From Shewanella sp. TC10 (lineage in GTDB: Bacteria > Pseudomonadota > Gammaproteobacteria > Enterobacterales > Shewanellaceae): 64,000 nucleotides of DNA. The stretch lies in the NCBI RefSeq assembly GCF_009663145.1, contig NZ_VKHR01000022.1, forward strand, positions 1 to 64,000. The letters are read 5' to 3'. The notes beneath the pieces were generated by a model that made no database searches, was not told the DNA's origin, and saw only the letters and a program-made list of their open reading frames with translations. Made by a program: the position numbers and the translations under genes. Shown one piece after another: positions 18,611 to 27,934 of this stretch. Position 1 is the first letter of the stretch; each line of letters opens with the position of its first letter.

Positions 18611-20194
18611 ATGGCACAAGCGATTCAAAACATTATTATTGTTGGCGGCGGCACTGCGGGTTGGTTAACTGCGGGAATACTGGCTGCTGAACACAACGCT
18701 GATAATGGTAAGTTATCGCCCTCCCCTAAGCTCAATATAACCTTAATCGAATCCCCTGATGTGCCCACTATTGGCGTCGGAGAAGGCACTTGGCCTTCAA
18801 TGCGAACTACCCTGAAAAATATCGGTATCAGTGAAACTGAATTCTTACTGAGTTGTGATGCAAGCTTTAAACAAGGCTCACGTTTTATAAATTGGACTCA
18901 TGCCCAAAAAGCTAGCGGCAATTCAACAGAACATTATCTCCACCCTTTTAGCTTACCCATTGGCACTAACGAGTTAGATCTTTGCCCTCATTGGCTAGCA
19001 CATAGAGACCAAGTTAGCTTTGCCGATGCAGTCGGCCAACAAAATCAATTAAGCCAATTAAGTTTAGCCCCCAAACAAATCACAACGGGCGAATACCAAT
19101 TTCAAAATAATTATGGCTACCACCTCAATGCAGGAAAATTTAGCCAGTTATTGCAAAAGCATTGCACTGAAAAGCTTGGCGTGACTCATATTCAAGACCA
19201 TGTCTGCACTATTCATAAATCAAAAAATGGTGATATTAGTCATTTATCAACGAAACAATCTGGTGAACTCAGTGCTGACTTTTTCGTTGATTGTACTGGC
19301 GTTAAGTCTCTATTACTGGGTGAGCAACTTAATGTCCCTTTTATTTGCCAAAAATCAGTTTTATTTAATGACTCAGCTCTTGCTGTACAAGTGCCCTATC
19401 CAAATAATGATACTGAAATAGCCTCTTGTACCCATTCAACTGCACAATCAAACGGTTGGATTTGGGATATTGGTTTACCTACAAGGCGTGGGGTCGGTCA
19501 TGTTTACTCATCAAGTCACACAGACCAAGCACAGGCTGAAAAACAGTTAGTTGAATACCTAAAGCCGACAATCAATATTGATGCGGATAATCTTGAAATC
19601 AGAAAACTATCTATAGCGCCTGGCCATCGACAAGTTTGTTGGAAAAACAATTGTATGGCTATCGGCATGGCTTCAGGCTTTATTGAACCTTTAGAAGCCT
19701 CTGCATTAGCCTTAGTTGAGTGGAGTGCCAATACCTTAGCTCAGCAACTGCCTGCAAACAGACAAGTCATGGACATTGTTTCTGCCCGAGTCAATAAAAG
19801 GTTCAGTCAGCATTGGCAGCAGATTATTGAATTTTTGAAATTGCACTATGTACTCAGTAAAAGAACCGACAGTGATTATTGGCATGACCATCGAGAGTCT
19901 TGTTCTATTCCTGAATCATTACAGCAGCAACTTGAACTATGGCGCACTCAAGCACCAAATAAACATGATATCCAGCATACTGATGTGTTATTTCCCGCAG
20001 CCAGTTTTCAGTTCGTGCTCTACGGAATGGCGTTTCAAACCATGTTGCCGAGCCAGTTAAAGCCATCGCAACAAAACAGAGCTCAGCAGCTTTTCACTGA
20101 AAATATTAAACGCACTCAAGGTTTAAAGCAGTTATTACCTACCAACCGTGAGTTGCTAGCAAAAATAGCACAATATGGATTACCTAAAATTTAG
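18611..20194 (+). CDS. Flavin-dependent tryptophan-halogenase homologue (divergent)
   Basis: A 527-residue flavoprotein. The FAD-binding motif IVGGGTAGWLT lies near the N-terminus and GVGEGTWPS follows. Lys87 in the ASFKQG context corresponds to the catalytic lysine of tryptophan halogenases. The family's W-x-W-x-I-P block appears here as WIWDIGLP (residues 283-290), so the spacing to proline is altered. The conserved GFIEPLEAS is present, but the family's usual STSIH continuation is replaced. Whether it halogenates anything is unknown. Homologues of this type recur next to TonB receptors in Alteromonadales and Caulobacterales. It is first in a same-strand row with SapC, a cupin, a second halogenase and a DUF6445 gene. 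Confidence 0.85.
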   Translation: MAQAIQNIIIVGGGTAGWLTAGILAAEHNADNGKLSPSPKLNITLIESPDVPTIGVGEGTWPSMRTTLKNIGISETEFLLSCDASFKQGSRFINWTHAQKASGNSTEHYLHPFSLPIGTNELDLCPHWLAHRDQVSFADAVGQQNQLSQLSLAPKQITTGEYQFQNNYGYHLNAGKFSQLLQKHCTEKLGVTHIQDHVCTIHKSKNGDISHLSTKQSGELSADFFVDCTGVKSLLLGEQLNVPFICQKSVLFNDSALAVQVPYPNNDTEIASCTHSTAQSNGWIWDIGLPTRRGVGHVYSSSHTDQAQAEKQLVEYLKPTINIDADNLEIRKLSIAPGHRQVCWKNNCMAIGMASGFIEPLEASALALVEWSANTLAQQLPANRQVMDIVSARVNKRFSQHWQQIIEFLKLHYVLSKRTDSDYWHDHRESCSIPESLQQQLELWRTQAPNKHDIQHTDVLFPAASFQFVLYGMAFQTMLPSQLKPSQQNRAQQLFTENIKRTQGLKQLLPTNRELLAKIAQYGLPKI

Positions 20195-20312
20195 AGCAAG
20201 GCTTAAATAAAATTCAAACAAGACTTAAAACAAAACTTAAAACAAAGAATAGTAAACCAACAATAAACGAATAATAAGCACAGCCAAGGCTGTATTTGAT
20301 TAGGGTGTCAGC

Positions 20313-21041
20313 ATGAACAAACCAGTATTACTTAATAGCGTAGATCATAAAGATTTAAAAATTATCACTGAACGCTCAGAAAAGTACGGTGATAATCTTT
20401 GGTACACGGTGACTTTCCCAGCAGAATTTAGAAGCGTACAAGCGCACTATCCTATCTTTTTTCAAAAAGACTCAAATACCGGCCAATTCTATTCAATTGC
20501 CATGTTTGGATTTCAACATAAAGAAAATTTATTCCTACAAGACGGTAAATGGCAAGCGGCATATATCCCGTTAACTGTTCGTCGCCAACCATTTTTAATC
20601 GGTCAGCAAACAGTACAGGAAGATGGTGTTGAGCAAATTCAACGAGTAATCCATTTAGATCCTAACAACCCAAGGATCAATGAAGACCAAGGTGAGCCGT
20701 TATTTTTCCCATACGGTGGTAACACTCCTTACCTTGATGAAGTCGGTGAAATGCTGGAAACCATTCACCACGGCTTAATTGATAGCAAAAATTTCATTGA
20801 TACCTTAATCAAACTAGAGTTACTTGAGTCGTTCACTTTAGATATCGAATTAGATAACGGTGAAAAACATCAAATGATTGGTTTTTACACTATCAATGAA
20901 CAAACCCTTGCCACGCTTCCTGCGGAAACACTCGCTGAACTGCATCAGCAAGGTTATTTGAATGCGATATATATGACACTGGCATCCCAATCTAATATCC
21001 GTCAATTACTGAACTTCAAAAATGCTCAGACAAGTGCTTAA
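20313..21041 (+). CDS. SapC family protein
   Basis: A 242-residue protein with the SapC-family pattern: WYTVTFPAEFRSVQAHYPIFF near the N-terminus, IAMFGFQHKENLFL, YIPLTVRRQPFLIG, GEPLF and a C-terminal LYLASQ-like stretch. No signal peptide or membrane segment is visible. The family is named after a Campylobacter S-layer-associated gene, but its biochemical role is unknown. It recurs beside tryptophan-halogenase homologues and TonB receptors. It lies 118 bp after the first halogenase, across an A-rich repetitive spacer, and 34 bp before the cupin gene. Confidence 0.85.
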   Translation: MNKPVLLNSVDHKDLKIITERSEKYGDNLWYTVTFPAEFRSVQAHYPIFFQKDSNTGQFYSIAMFGFQHKENLFLQDGKWQAAYIPLTVRRQPFLIGQQTVQEDGVEQIQRVIHLDPNNPRINEDQGEPLFFPYGGNTPYLDEVGEMLETIHHGLIDSKNFIDTLIKLELLESFTLDIELDNGEKHQMIGFYTINEQTLATLPAETLAELHQQGYLNAIYMTLASQSNIRQLLNFKNAQTSA

Positions 21042-21075
21042 CCCTGTATCAGGCATATCTATAAGGTTGCTGTAA

Positions 21076-22089
21076 ATGGATACCAAACTGACAGTAAGAG
21101 TGATTGAAAACAACTCAGTGAGTGACATCATTGCTGTGATTGAGTCAATCAATGAGCCGGTTATTTTTAAAAGAGCATGTGCCCACTGGCCTCTAGTGGA
21201 AGCTGGCCTTAAAAGTGCTGAAGATGCGGCTCAATACTTACTGTCTTTTTATCAGCAGACCCCAGTAACTGCTTATTACGTGGCACCAGAACATAAAGGC
21301 CGCGTATTTTATAACGAGCAAGTCAATGGCTTTAATTATCAGGCTGCTCAGCTCAATTTAAATCAAGTAATTGAGAAGCTGTTTGCTCACCAAGATGATG
21401 CATTGCCGCCAAGCATTTATATGGGTTCAACTGAAATTAATCATTTTTTGCCCGGGTTAGCCGCTGAAAACAGTTTACAACTTGAGTCAATCAAGCCATT
21501 AACCAGTGTTTGGTTAGGTAATCAGTCTCGTATTGCAGCTCATTTTGATTTTCCGCAAAACTTAGCTTGTAATGTTGTTGGAAAGCGCACCTTTACCCTA
21601 TTCCCGCCCGAACAAGTGAGTAATTTGTATATTGGCCCGATGGAGTTTGCCCCGGGTGGTCAAGAAATCAGCATGGTCGATTTTGATAACCCTGACTTTG
21701 ACAAATACCCCAAATACAAAGATGCCTTAGCTGCAGCGAGAACCGCTGAACTTGAAGCTGGTGATGTGCTTTATGTGCCCAGTATGTGGTGGCATCAAGT
21801 CAGTGGGATAGAGTCGTTCAATGTGCTGATTACCCATTGGTGGCGTGATACTCCGGCGTACCTTGGCAGGCCCAATAATGCCCTAGCAATGGCGATGTTA
21901 AGCCTTCGTTCATTGCCTAAAGCGCAAAGGCAAGCTTGGAAAGCCATGTTTGACCATTATGTTTTTGAACATGACGATGATGATGTTAGCCACATCCCCA
22001 AAGAAGCCCAAGGGATGCAAACCAAGCCACTTGATGAATTAAACGCTAGAAGATTAAGAGCTGATTTGATCAACAAATTAAAACGATAG
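21076..22089 (+). CDS. JmjC-like cupin (Cupin_8) putative Fe(II)/2-oxoglutarate oxygenase
   Basis: A 337-residue protein of the cupin-8/JmjC group. Metal ligands are visible: H156 and D158 in AAHFDFP and the distal His240 in PSMWWHQV. The preceding ELEAGDVLYVP is the usual strand. The N-terminal NEPVIFKRACAHWP matches the 'PVvlrg…WPa' opening of the family. Members hydroxylate proteins or small molecules using Fe(II) and 2-oxoglutarate. Substrate here is unknown. Its position between SapC and a second halogenase suggests the module modifies a common substrate, possibly a peptide or outer-membrane protein (inference). Confidence 0.85.
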   Translation: MDTKLTVRVIENNSVSDIIAVIESINEPVIFKRACAHWPLVEAGLKSAEDAAQYLLSFYQQTPVTAYYVAPEHKGRVFYNEQVNGFNYQAAQLNLNQVIEKLFAHQDDALPPSIYMGSTEINHFLPGLAAENSLQLESIKPLTSVWLGNQSRIAAHFDFPQNLACNVVGKRTFTLFPPEQVSNLYIGPMEFAPGGQEISMVDFDNPDFDKYPKYKDALAAARTAELEAGDVLYVPSMWWHQVSGIESFNVLITHWWRDTPAYLGRPNNALAMAMLSLRSLPKAQRQAWKAMFDHYVFEHDDDDVSHIPKEAQGMQTKPLDELNARRLRADLINKLKR

Positions 22090-22189
22090 GCTCTAAAGCA
22101 TCATGCTTTATTGCTTGTTCATTAAAGATTTCAGATACGAATAAAGCGTTAATTACCAATGAGTGATTTAACCTTAAGGAAATACAGTT

Positions 22190-23719
22190 ATGCAAAACCA
22201 AGCCTCCACTTCAGAAAGAGCGACTAGCGCAAAGAACAAACCAATTAAGAAAGTGGTCATCGCCGGTGGTGGCACCGCAGGTTGGATGGCAGCGGCTGCA
22301 TTAACAAAATTATTAGGTAAAAACCTAGAAGTTGTTTTAGTTGAATCTGACGAGATTGGTACTGTAGGTGTCGGTGAAGCCACTATTCCTACATTACATA
22401 TATTTCATCGCTTATTAGGTATTAAAGAACAAGATGTCATGGCGGCGACTAATGCCACCTTCAAGCTTGGGATTTCATTTGAAAATTGGCACGATGTGAA
22501 TAAGAACTATATTCACTCATTTGGTTTTCTCGGTAAAGATTGTTGGGCCTGTGGCTTTCAGCACTTTTGGCTCAAGGGTCAGCAAAGAGGCATTGTCAGT
22601 GAAATAGGCGATTATTGTACTGAGCACTTAGCTGCTCGTGAAGGCCGCTTTGCCGTTTTACCAAATCAAGACTATAACCATGCATATCACATGGATGCGA
22701 CCCTTTACGCTAAGTTTTTACGTGCTATCGCGGAGCAACATGGTATTACTCGTATCGAAGGTAAAATTTCAGATGTGTTGCAACACGAAGATACAGGCAA
22801 TATCAGTGGCTTAAAATTGATGTCTGGCGAGCTTGTGGAAGGTGATTTATTCCTGGATTGTACTGGTTTTAGAGCCATGCTGATTGAAGGAACATTGAAT
22901 ACAGGTTTTGATGACTGGAGCCATTGGCTTCCTTGTGACAGCGCCATAGCTGTGCAAACAAAAACCACAGAAAAACCGATTCCTTATACGCGCTCAATCG
23001 CCCGAGACTCTGGCTGGCAATGGCGGATCCCACTGCAAAGCCGTACTGGCAACGGCATCGTTTTTTGCAGTAAATACATGAGTGATGAAGACGCAAAAAC
23101 CACCCTAATGAATAACATAGAGGGCGAGCCGTTAACCGATCCCCGAGTGATCAAATTCCGCACTGGTAGCCGCCGTAAAACCTGGCATAAAAACTGTGTC
23201 GCAATTGGTTTGTCATCTGGCTTCTTAGAGCCACTTGAGTCCACCAGCATCCATCTAATTCAACGAGGTATTGTGCGTCTTCTGCAAATGTTCCCTTCAC
23301 AAGGGATTGTTGAGGAGGACATTAATGAATTTAATGAGCAAACTCGTACAGAAACTGAAAACATCCGCGACTTTATCGTATTGCATTACAAAGTGACAGA
23401 CAGAACTGATACCCGCTTTTGGCGTTACTGTAAAAACATGACTGTTCCAGCCTCATTGCAACACCGCATCGATATGTTTGATGCTTCAGGGAAAGTCTAT
23501 AAACACGGAAACGAGTTATTTGGTGAAAGTTCATGGATCCAAGTGATGATGGGACAAGGTCTAGCGCCGAAACAATATCACCCTATTGTCGATATGATGG
23601 AAGATGAAGAATTAGAACACTTTTTAGGGTCTATTAAGGCTAAAGCCAAACAGAAAGTGGCCAATTTACCAGATCATTACGATTTTGTTCAGCATTACTG
23701 TAAATCTAAAATGCTGTAA
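22190..23719 (+). CDS. Flavin-dependent tryptophan-halogenase homologue (canonical motifs)
   Basis: A 509-residue paralogue of the halogenase at 18611 but closer to the family norm. FAD motif AGGGTAGWMAA, GVGEATIPT, Lys92 in ATFKLG, the signature W-Q-W-R-I-P at 276-281 and GFLEPLESTSIHLIQ are all present. Motifs therefore allow FADH2-dependent halogenation, although many environmental homologues lack demonstrated activity. GGAAA precedes the ATG. No flavin reductase gene is adjacent, so FADH2 would have to come from elsewhere. It is followed 44 bp later by the DUF6445 gene. Confidence 0.88.
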   Translation: MQNQASTSERATSAKNKPIKKVVIAGGGTAGWMAAAALTKLLGKNLEVVLVESDEIGTVGVGEATIPTLHIFHRLLGIKEQDVMAATNATFKLGISFENWHDVNKNYIHSFGFLGKDCWACGFQHFWLKGQQRGIVSEIGDYCTEHLAAREGRFAVLPNQDYNHAYHMDATLYAKFLRAIAEQHGITRIEGKISDVLQHEDTGNISGLKLMSGELVEGDLFLDCTGFRAMLIEGTLNTGFDDWSHWLPCDSAIAVQTKTTEKPIPYTRSIARDSGWQWRIPLQSRTGNGIVFCSKYMSDEDAKTTLMNNIEGEPLTDPRVIKFRTGSRRKTWHKNCVAIGLSSGFLEPLESTSIHLIQRGIVRLLQMFPSQGIVEEDINEFNEQTRTETENIRDFIVLHYKVTDRTDTRFWRYCKNMTVPASLQHRIDMFDASGKVYKHGNELFGESSWIQVMMGQGLAPKQYHPIVDMMEDEELEHFLGSIKAKAKQKVANLPDHYDFVQHYCKSKML

Positions 23720-23763
23720 CCAATCATCTAACGGTCAATAAAAATAAAGGCAGTAAGCTTGTT

Positions 23764-24558
23764 ATGACGCAGTCGAAAAACCAAACAGAAAGCTCTCAGA
23801 CATCGAGTAGTCAAGAGAACAAGGTTAATGCTGAGGCTAAGCCATCGACATTAAATTCGATGGTCATGGTAAACAAGCCAATAAAACCTGAAATTCATTT
23901 TATTGGAGAGTCTAAAACTCCGGTCATTGTGATTGACGACTTTACTGCCGATATAGCTGATTTACAGCACTGTGCTAACCAAATCGACTTCACTTTAGAT
24001 AAAGGCTCTTACTACCCAGGCGTAAGAGCAAAGCTGCCAAAAGATTATGTCATCGAAGTACTCAATCAAGTATTCCAATTGATTTATGATGTATATAAAA
24101 TCCCTACTAATCTTCGTATAAAACCGCAAGCGACCTACTTTTCATTAATCAACCGTCAACCTGAAAGTTTAACCACCTTGCAGCGCATTCCACATTTTGA
24201 TACTCCTGCACCTTATTATTTTGCGTTGCTGCAATACCTTAATGCTAGCCCCCATGGTGCGACCGCTTTTTTTAAACACGGGCCAACCAATTTTGAACGT
24301 ATCACTCAATCGAATATGGATGAATACTTTCGGGCTGCAGAGCCTTATTTGCAACAGTTAGCCCCCTATCCAGCTAAGTATTTTGTCGACAGTAATGAGC
24401 AGTATCAGCAATATCATCAAATTGAATATAAACAACATCGATTAGTGATTTACCCAGGTAACTTATTGCATTCGACTTTAGTTAATCAGCAAACTGATAT
24501 CGACAGCAATCCGAAAACAGGCCGCTTAACGGCAAACATATTCATTAATGTCAGTTAG
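23764..24558 (+). CDS. DUF6445 family protein, dioxygenase-like
   Basis: A 264-residue protein. The first 40 residues are polar and low-complexity. A double-stranded beta-helix-like domain follows, with a possible iron triad: His144 and Asp146 in RIPHFDTP and distal His236 in PGNLLHSTL. This matches DUF6445 proteins, which occur with tryptophan-halogenase homologues and resemble 2-oxoglutarate/Fe(II) prolyl-hydroxylase folds. Substrate is unknown. It is last of the five-gene module; a spacer of 71 bp separates it from the second GH3 gene. Confidence 0.75.
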   Translation: MTQSKNQTESSQTSSSQENKVNAEAKPSTLNSMVMVNKPIKPEIHFIGESKTPVIVIDDFTADIADLQHCANQIDFTLDKGSYYPGVRAKLPKDYVIEVLNQVFQLIYDVYKIPTNLRIKPQATYFSLINRQPESLTTLQRIPHFDTPAPYYFALLQYLNASPHGATAFFKHGPTNFERITQSNMDEYFRAAEPYLQQLAPYPAKYFVDSNEQYQQYHQIEYKQHRLVIYPGNLLHSTLVNQQTDIDSNPKTGRLTANIFINVS

Positions 24559-24629
24559 CTTTACCACTACATTAATTTCATCAATTTTCTAAATGCTTTA
24601 AATAATCAATACTTAAAAGGGAGCCTCAG

Positions 24630-27272
24630 ATGACACCGATAAAACGGTCAAAAATGAAAGCGCTTACAAAGAATAAACTTCGAGCTGTGTCGATGTCTGC
24701 TTCAATGCTGATACTTAGCAGCTCAGTTAGTTATGCCGACTCTTCCAATACTGCAGATTCATCAAGTACAGTGAAACAGTCACACGCATTATCAGTACTG
24801 AGTCAAAGTGAGCAACAACGTTTACAAAGTCGTTTATCAAAGGTTGAATCTGAAGTAGAGAGACTGTTACCGCAACTGACTTTGGAAGAGAAAGTATCTT
24901 TAGTCCATGCTGGCGGTAAGTTTCATATCCCAGCCATTGAGCGGTTAAATATCCATGAAATGTGGATGTCAGATGGTCCCCATGGTGTACGTTATGAAAT
25001 CGACAGAAACTCATGGGCACCTGCTGGTTGGACTAATGATTACTCGACTTATTTGCCGCCTCTTACTGCAGTCGCAGCAAGCTGGGATCCAAAAATGGCA
25101 AGCCTACATGGCAATGTATTAGGCGCCGAAGCGCGTCATCGTAATAAAGATCTTATTCTCGGCCCAGGCGTTAACCTTGCTCGCCTGCCATTATACGGTC
25201 GCAACTTTGAGTATATGGGTGAAGACCCATATCTTGCTGCCACATTAGTCGTCCCAACTGTTAAAGCCATTCAAGCTAATGATGTCGGTGCAACCGTTAA
25301 GCATTATGCGCTAAACACTCAAGAGCTAAACCGTACTGGCGTCAATGCAAAGCCAGATGAACGTACGTTACGAGAAGTCTACTTACCCGCTTTTGAAGCG
25401 GCAGTAAAAGAAGCTAACGTTTATGCGATTATGGGCGCTTATAATGAGTTTCGCGGTACCAATGCCAACCAAAGTCATCACCTAATCAAAACAATTCTTA
25501 AAGGTGAATGGGAGTATGAAGGCGTTTTGCTAACCGATTGGAATGTTGATATTAATACCTATGATGCTGCAATGAATGGTTTAGATATTGAAATGGGCAC
25601 CGCTGTCGAAAGTTATGATGAGTACTTTTTAGCAGCCCCGTTACTTGAAATGATTAAAGCTGGCAAAGTACCAGAGTCAGAGCTCGATGATAAAGTGCGC
25701 CGAATTCTGCGAGTTCAATTAAGTATCGGGATGATGGATAAGCAGCGATTATCGGGCGAGCGAAACACACAATCACATCGTGATGATGCTCGCACCATTG
25801 CGACCAATGGCGTAGTGCTATTAAAGAATGACAACCAGGTATTACCCCTTGATGCGAATAAGGTCAAAAACATCTTAGTGTTAGGACCTAACGCTGATAA
25901 ACGACATGGGTTCGGTGGTGGTTCATCTGAAGTAAAAGCTTTATATGAAATTAGCCCACTTGATGGTTTAAAAGCAAAGTTTGAGCAAAGCAGCAACAAG
26001 GTCAACATTCAATACATGCGCCCTGCTAGCAGCCAATTTATGCCAATACCCAATGATTACTTAACGACCCGCCATTGGACAGGCACACCTTCTTGGCAAA
26101 TCAATTACTATTCAGATAAACAACTGACGAAATTATCAAGCGAGTCTTGGATTGCAGATCCTCAATTTGACGCTAAAGGACAGCCTCAAAATGTTGAAAT
26201 TTTAGCGAATATCAAGCCAATGGAATCAGGCAGCCATTCATTAAAAGTGCTTGGCGACGGACAAGTATCGCTATTTGTTAATGACGAATTGTTACTGAAC
26301 GAAAATGCTAAACAAACCACAATTATCGATAAAGAAGTCAAACTAACAGCAGGTGAAACCTATGCCTTTAAATTAGTATATCAAGGTGACAGCAAGGTAA
26401 CCCTAGGCTGGGAGACACCCAACAGCCTATATAATTCAGAATCTGAATATTTAACAGCGGCTAAACAGGCTGATGCTGTAGTTTATTTTGGCGGCTTAAG
26501 CCATGCAGATGACAGGGAGTCTATCGATAGACCTGATATGGTATTACCTGGTCAGCAAGATGAAATTATCAATAAGCTAATCAAAGCGAACCCTAATACT
26601 GTGGTATTCATGATTGGCGGATCTGCGGTTGAAATGCCATGGGCTGAAAAAGCAAATGCTATCGCTTGGGGCTGGTATGGCGGAATGGAAGCGGGTCATG
26701 CATATACAGATATATTATTTGGTGATGCGAACCCAAGCGGTAAAATGCCGATAACCCTTCCTAAAAAACTGCAAGATACTGCACCTATTTCGCTAAATGA
26801 TTATAACGAGACAGAATCCTTATATTCTGAAGGTGTATTTATTGGCTACCGTTGGTTTGAACAACAAAAAATTGCTCCTGAATTTCCGTTTGGACACGGG
26901 CTTTCATATAGTAAGTTCACCTACGAAAATTTAACGTTTTCACAGAGTAAATTAAAAGGAGATGAAAGCTTAACTGTCAGTGCAAATATCACTAACACGA
27001 GTAAGGTTGACGGCGCAGAAGTAGCGCAACTTTACTTGTATGATGTTAAATCAAGCGTGCCACGGCCATTAAAAGAGCTTAAAGGCTTTGATAAAATTTG
27101 GCTTAAAGCGGGTGAAACAGGCCAGGTTAACTTTACTCTCAATCAACGCGACCTTTCCTTCTGGGATATCAATACTAATGACTGGTTAGCAGAATCTGGC
27201 GAGTTTAAAGTTATGATGGGTTCATCAGTTGAGGACATTCGATTACAAAAGAGTTTTCAATATCAACAATAA
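24630..27272 (+). CDS. GH3 beta-glucosidase with inserted PA14-like domain, secreted
   Basis: An 880-residue periplasmic or secreted enzyme. A long signal peptide ends near residue 37 (SSSVSYADS). The GH3 barrel occupies about 80-370 with GATVKHYALN and nucleophile Asp303 in LLTDWN. The C-terminal sandwich holds an inserted PA14-like domain at about 470-605 (…GSHSLKVLGDGQVSLFVNDE…, GWETPN). A terminal fibronectin-III-like domain runs over about 770-880 (VAQLYLYD, PRPLKELKGF). GGGAG upstream supports ATG 24630 over Met9. PA14-bearing GH3 enzymes prefer short beta-glucosides. A LacI operator overlaps codons 9-13. It differs in architecture from the ExoP-like GH3 at 6367. Confidence 0.92.
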   Translation: MTPIKRSKMKALTKNKLRAVSMSASMLILSSSVSYADSSNTADSSSTVKQSHALSVLSQSEQQRLQSRLSKVESEVERLLPQLTLEEKVSLVHAGGKFHIPAIERLNIHEMWMSDGPHGVRYEIDRNSWAPAGWTNDYSTYLPPLTAVAASWDPKMASLHGNVLGAEARHRNKDLILGPGVNLARLPLYGRNFEYMGEDPYLAATLVVPTVKAIQANDVGATVKHYALNTQELNRTGVNAKPDERTLREVYLPAFEAAVKEANVYAIMGAYNEFRGTNANQSHHLIKTILKGEWEYEGVLLTDWNVDINTYDAAMNGLDIEMGTAVESYDEYFLAAPLLEMIKAGKVPESELDDKVRRILRVQLSIGMMDKQRLSGERNTQSHRDDARTIATNGVVLLKNDNQVLPLDANKVKNILVLGPNADKRHGFGGGSSEVKALYEISPLDGLKAKFEQSSNKVNIQYMRPASSQFMPIPNDYLTTRHWTGTPSWQINYYSDKQLTKLSSESWIADPQFDAKGQPQNVEILANIKPMESGSHSLKVLGDGQVSLFVNDELLLNENAKQTTIIDKEVKLTAGETYAFKLVYQGDSKVTLGWETPNSLYNSESEYLTAAKQADAVVYFGGLSHADDRESIDRPDMVLPGQQDEIINKLIKANPNTVVFMIGGSAVEMPWAEKANAIAWGWYGGMEAGHAYTDILFGDANPSGKMPITLPKKLQDTAPISLNDYNETESLYSEGVFIGYRWFEQQKIAPEFPFGHGLSYSKFTYENLTFSQSKLKGDESLTVSANITNTSKVDGAEVAQLYLYDVKSSVPRPLKELKGFDKIWLKAGETGQVNFTLNQRDLSFWDINTNDWLAESGEFKVMMGSSVEDIRLQKSFQYQQ
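24655..24668. promoter_or_regulatory. LacI-family operator inside the start of the GH3 gene
   Basis: TGAAAGCGCTTACA is the exact reverse complement of the operator core at 10533-10546. It lies 25 bp inside the coding sequence and encodes part of MKALT. It would act as a roadblock or from an internal promoter if functional. Confidence 0.6.
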
Positions 27273-27308
27273 CGAAATAGAAACAAGCTAAACTCCATCC
27301 CTCAAACT

Positions 27309-27342
27309 ACGTAAACCGAGTAAATTAAATCTCGGTTTACGT
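27309..27342. terminator. Bidirectional terminator between convergent genes
   Basis: Perfect 12-bp inverted repeat ACGTAAACCGAG (27309-27320) and CTCGGTTTACGT (27331-27342) with a 10-nt A+T loop, between the GH3 stop and the stop of the convergent 27353 gene. The U-tract is poor on both sides. Confidence 0.65.
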
Positions 27343-27352
27343 TATTTATACT

Positions 27353-27814
27353 TCAGGCTTTTGTTTCAAGTTTTGTAGGCTCTGTTTGCTTTAGAGTTTT
27401 AAATATGCCCAATAGAGCCATGCCGAACACCATATAGAACAACTTAATGGCAGAAAACTCTAACGTCACTATTGGAGAATCCAAATGTCTTGATAACTCT
27501 TTAGAAGAAAAAACTTCAACAACGCTTAATATTAAAGGGTAACTAATCAGCAATAGAGCAGATAGCTTTAAAAAATGTGTAGATATTGGATATGATATGT
27601 AACGTGAGATTAATACAAGCGATAAGCCCATAATACTATTACTAATTAGCAGCAACCCTGCAGCTATTCTAATTTGCGCTTCATTAGCCCCCTTTGCAAA
27701 TGGGTACACCTCTAGTAATTCTGCCATATAACTCATTGGCTGCAATACTCCCCATAATGGATAAAGTACAACAATTGCTGCAGCGGTGATTAACAATCCT
27801 TTGATAATAAACAT
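27353..27814 (-). CDS. Hypothetical four-helix inner-membrane protein
   Basis: 153 residues with four hydrophobic segments (about 5-22, 45-66, 78-95, 125-142). The start is well supported by AGGGAAGAG upstream of ATG 27814. The size and helix arrangement are like small DUF4345-type or DoxX-like membrane proteins, but I see no motif that decides. It converges with the glucan locus and is probably not part of it. Confidence 0.6.
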   Translation of the reverse strand: MFIIKGLLITAAAIVVLYPLWGVLQPMSYMAELLEVYPFAKGANEAQIRIAAGLLLISNSIMGLSLVLISRYISYPISTHFLKLSALLLISYPLILSVVEVFSSKELSRHLDSPIVTLEFSAIKLFYMVFGMALLGIFKTLKQTEPTKLETKA

Positions 27815-27934
27815 GACTCTTCCCTAAACTATTTGTATACCTTACCTAAAAGCGCTGTTAAAGACACAAATAGGTATTTGAAGTTAAATAAGACCTGATA
27901 GCTGACCGCAAGTTCCAGTATTTAATCACAAACC

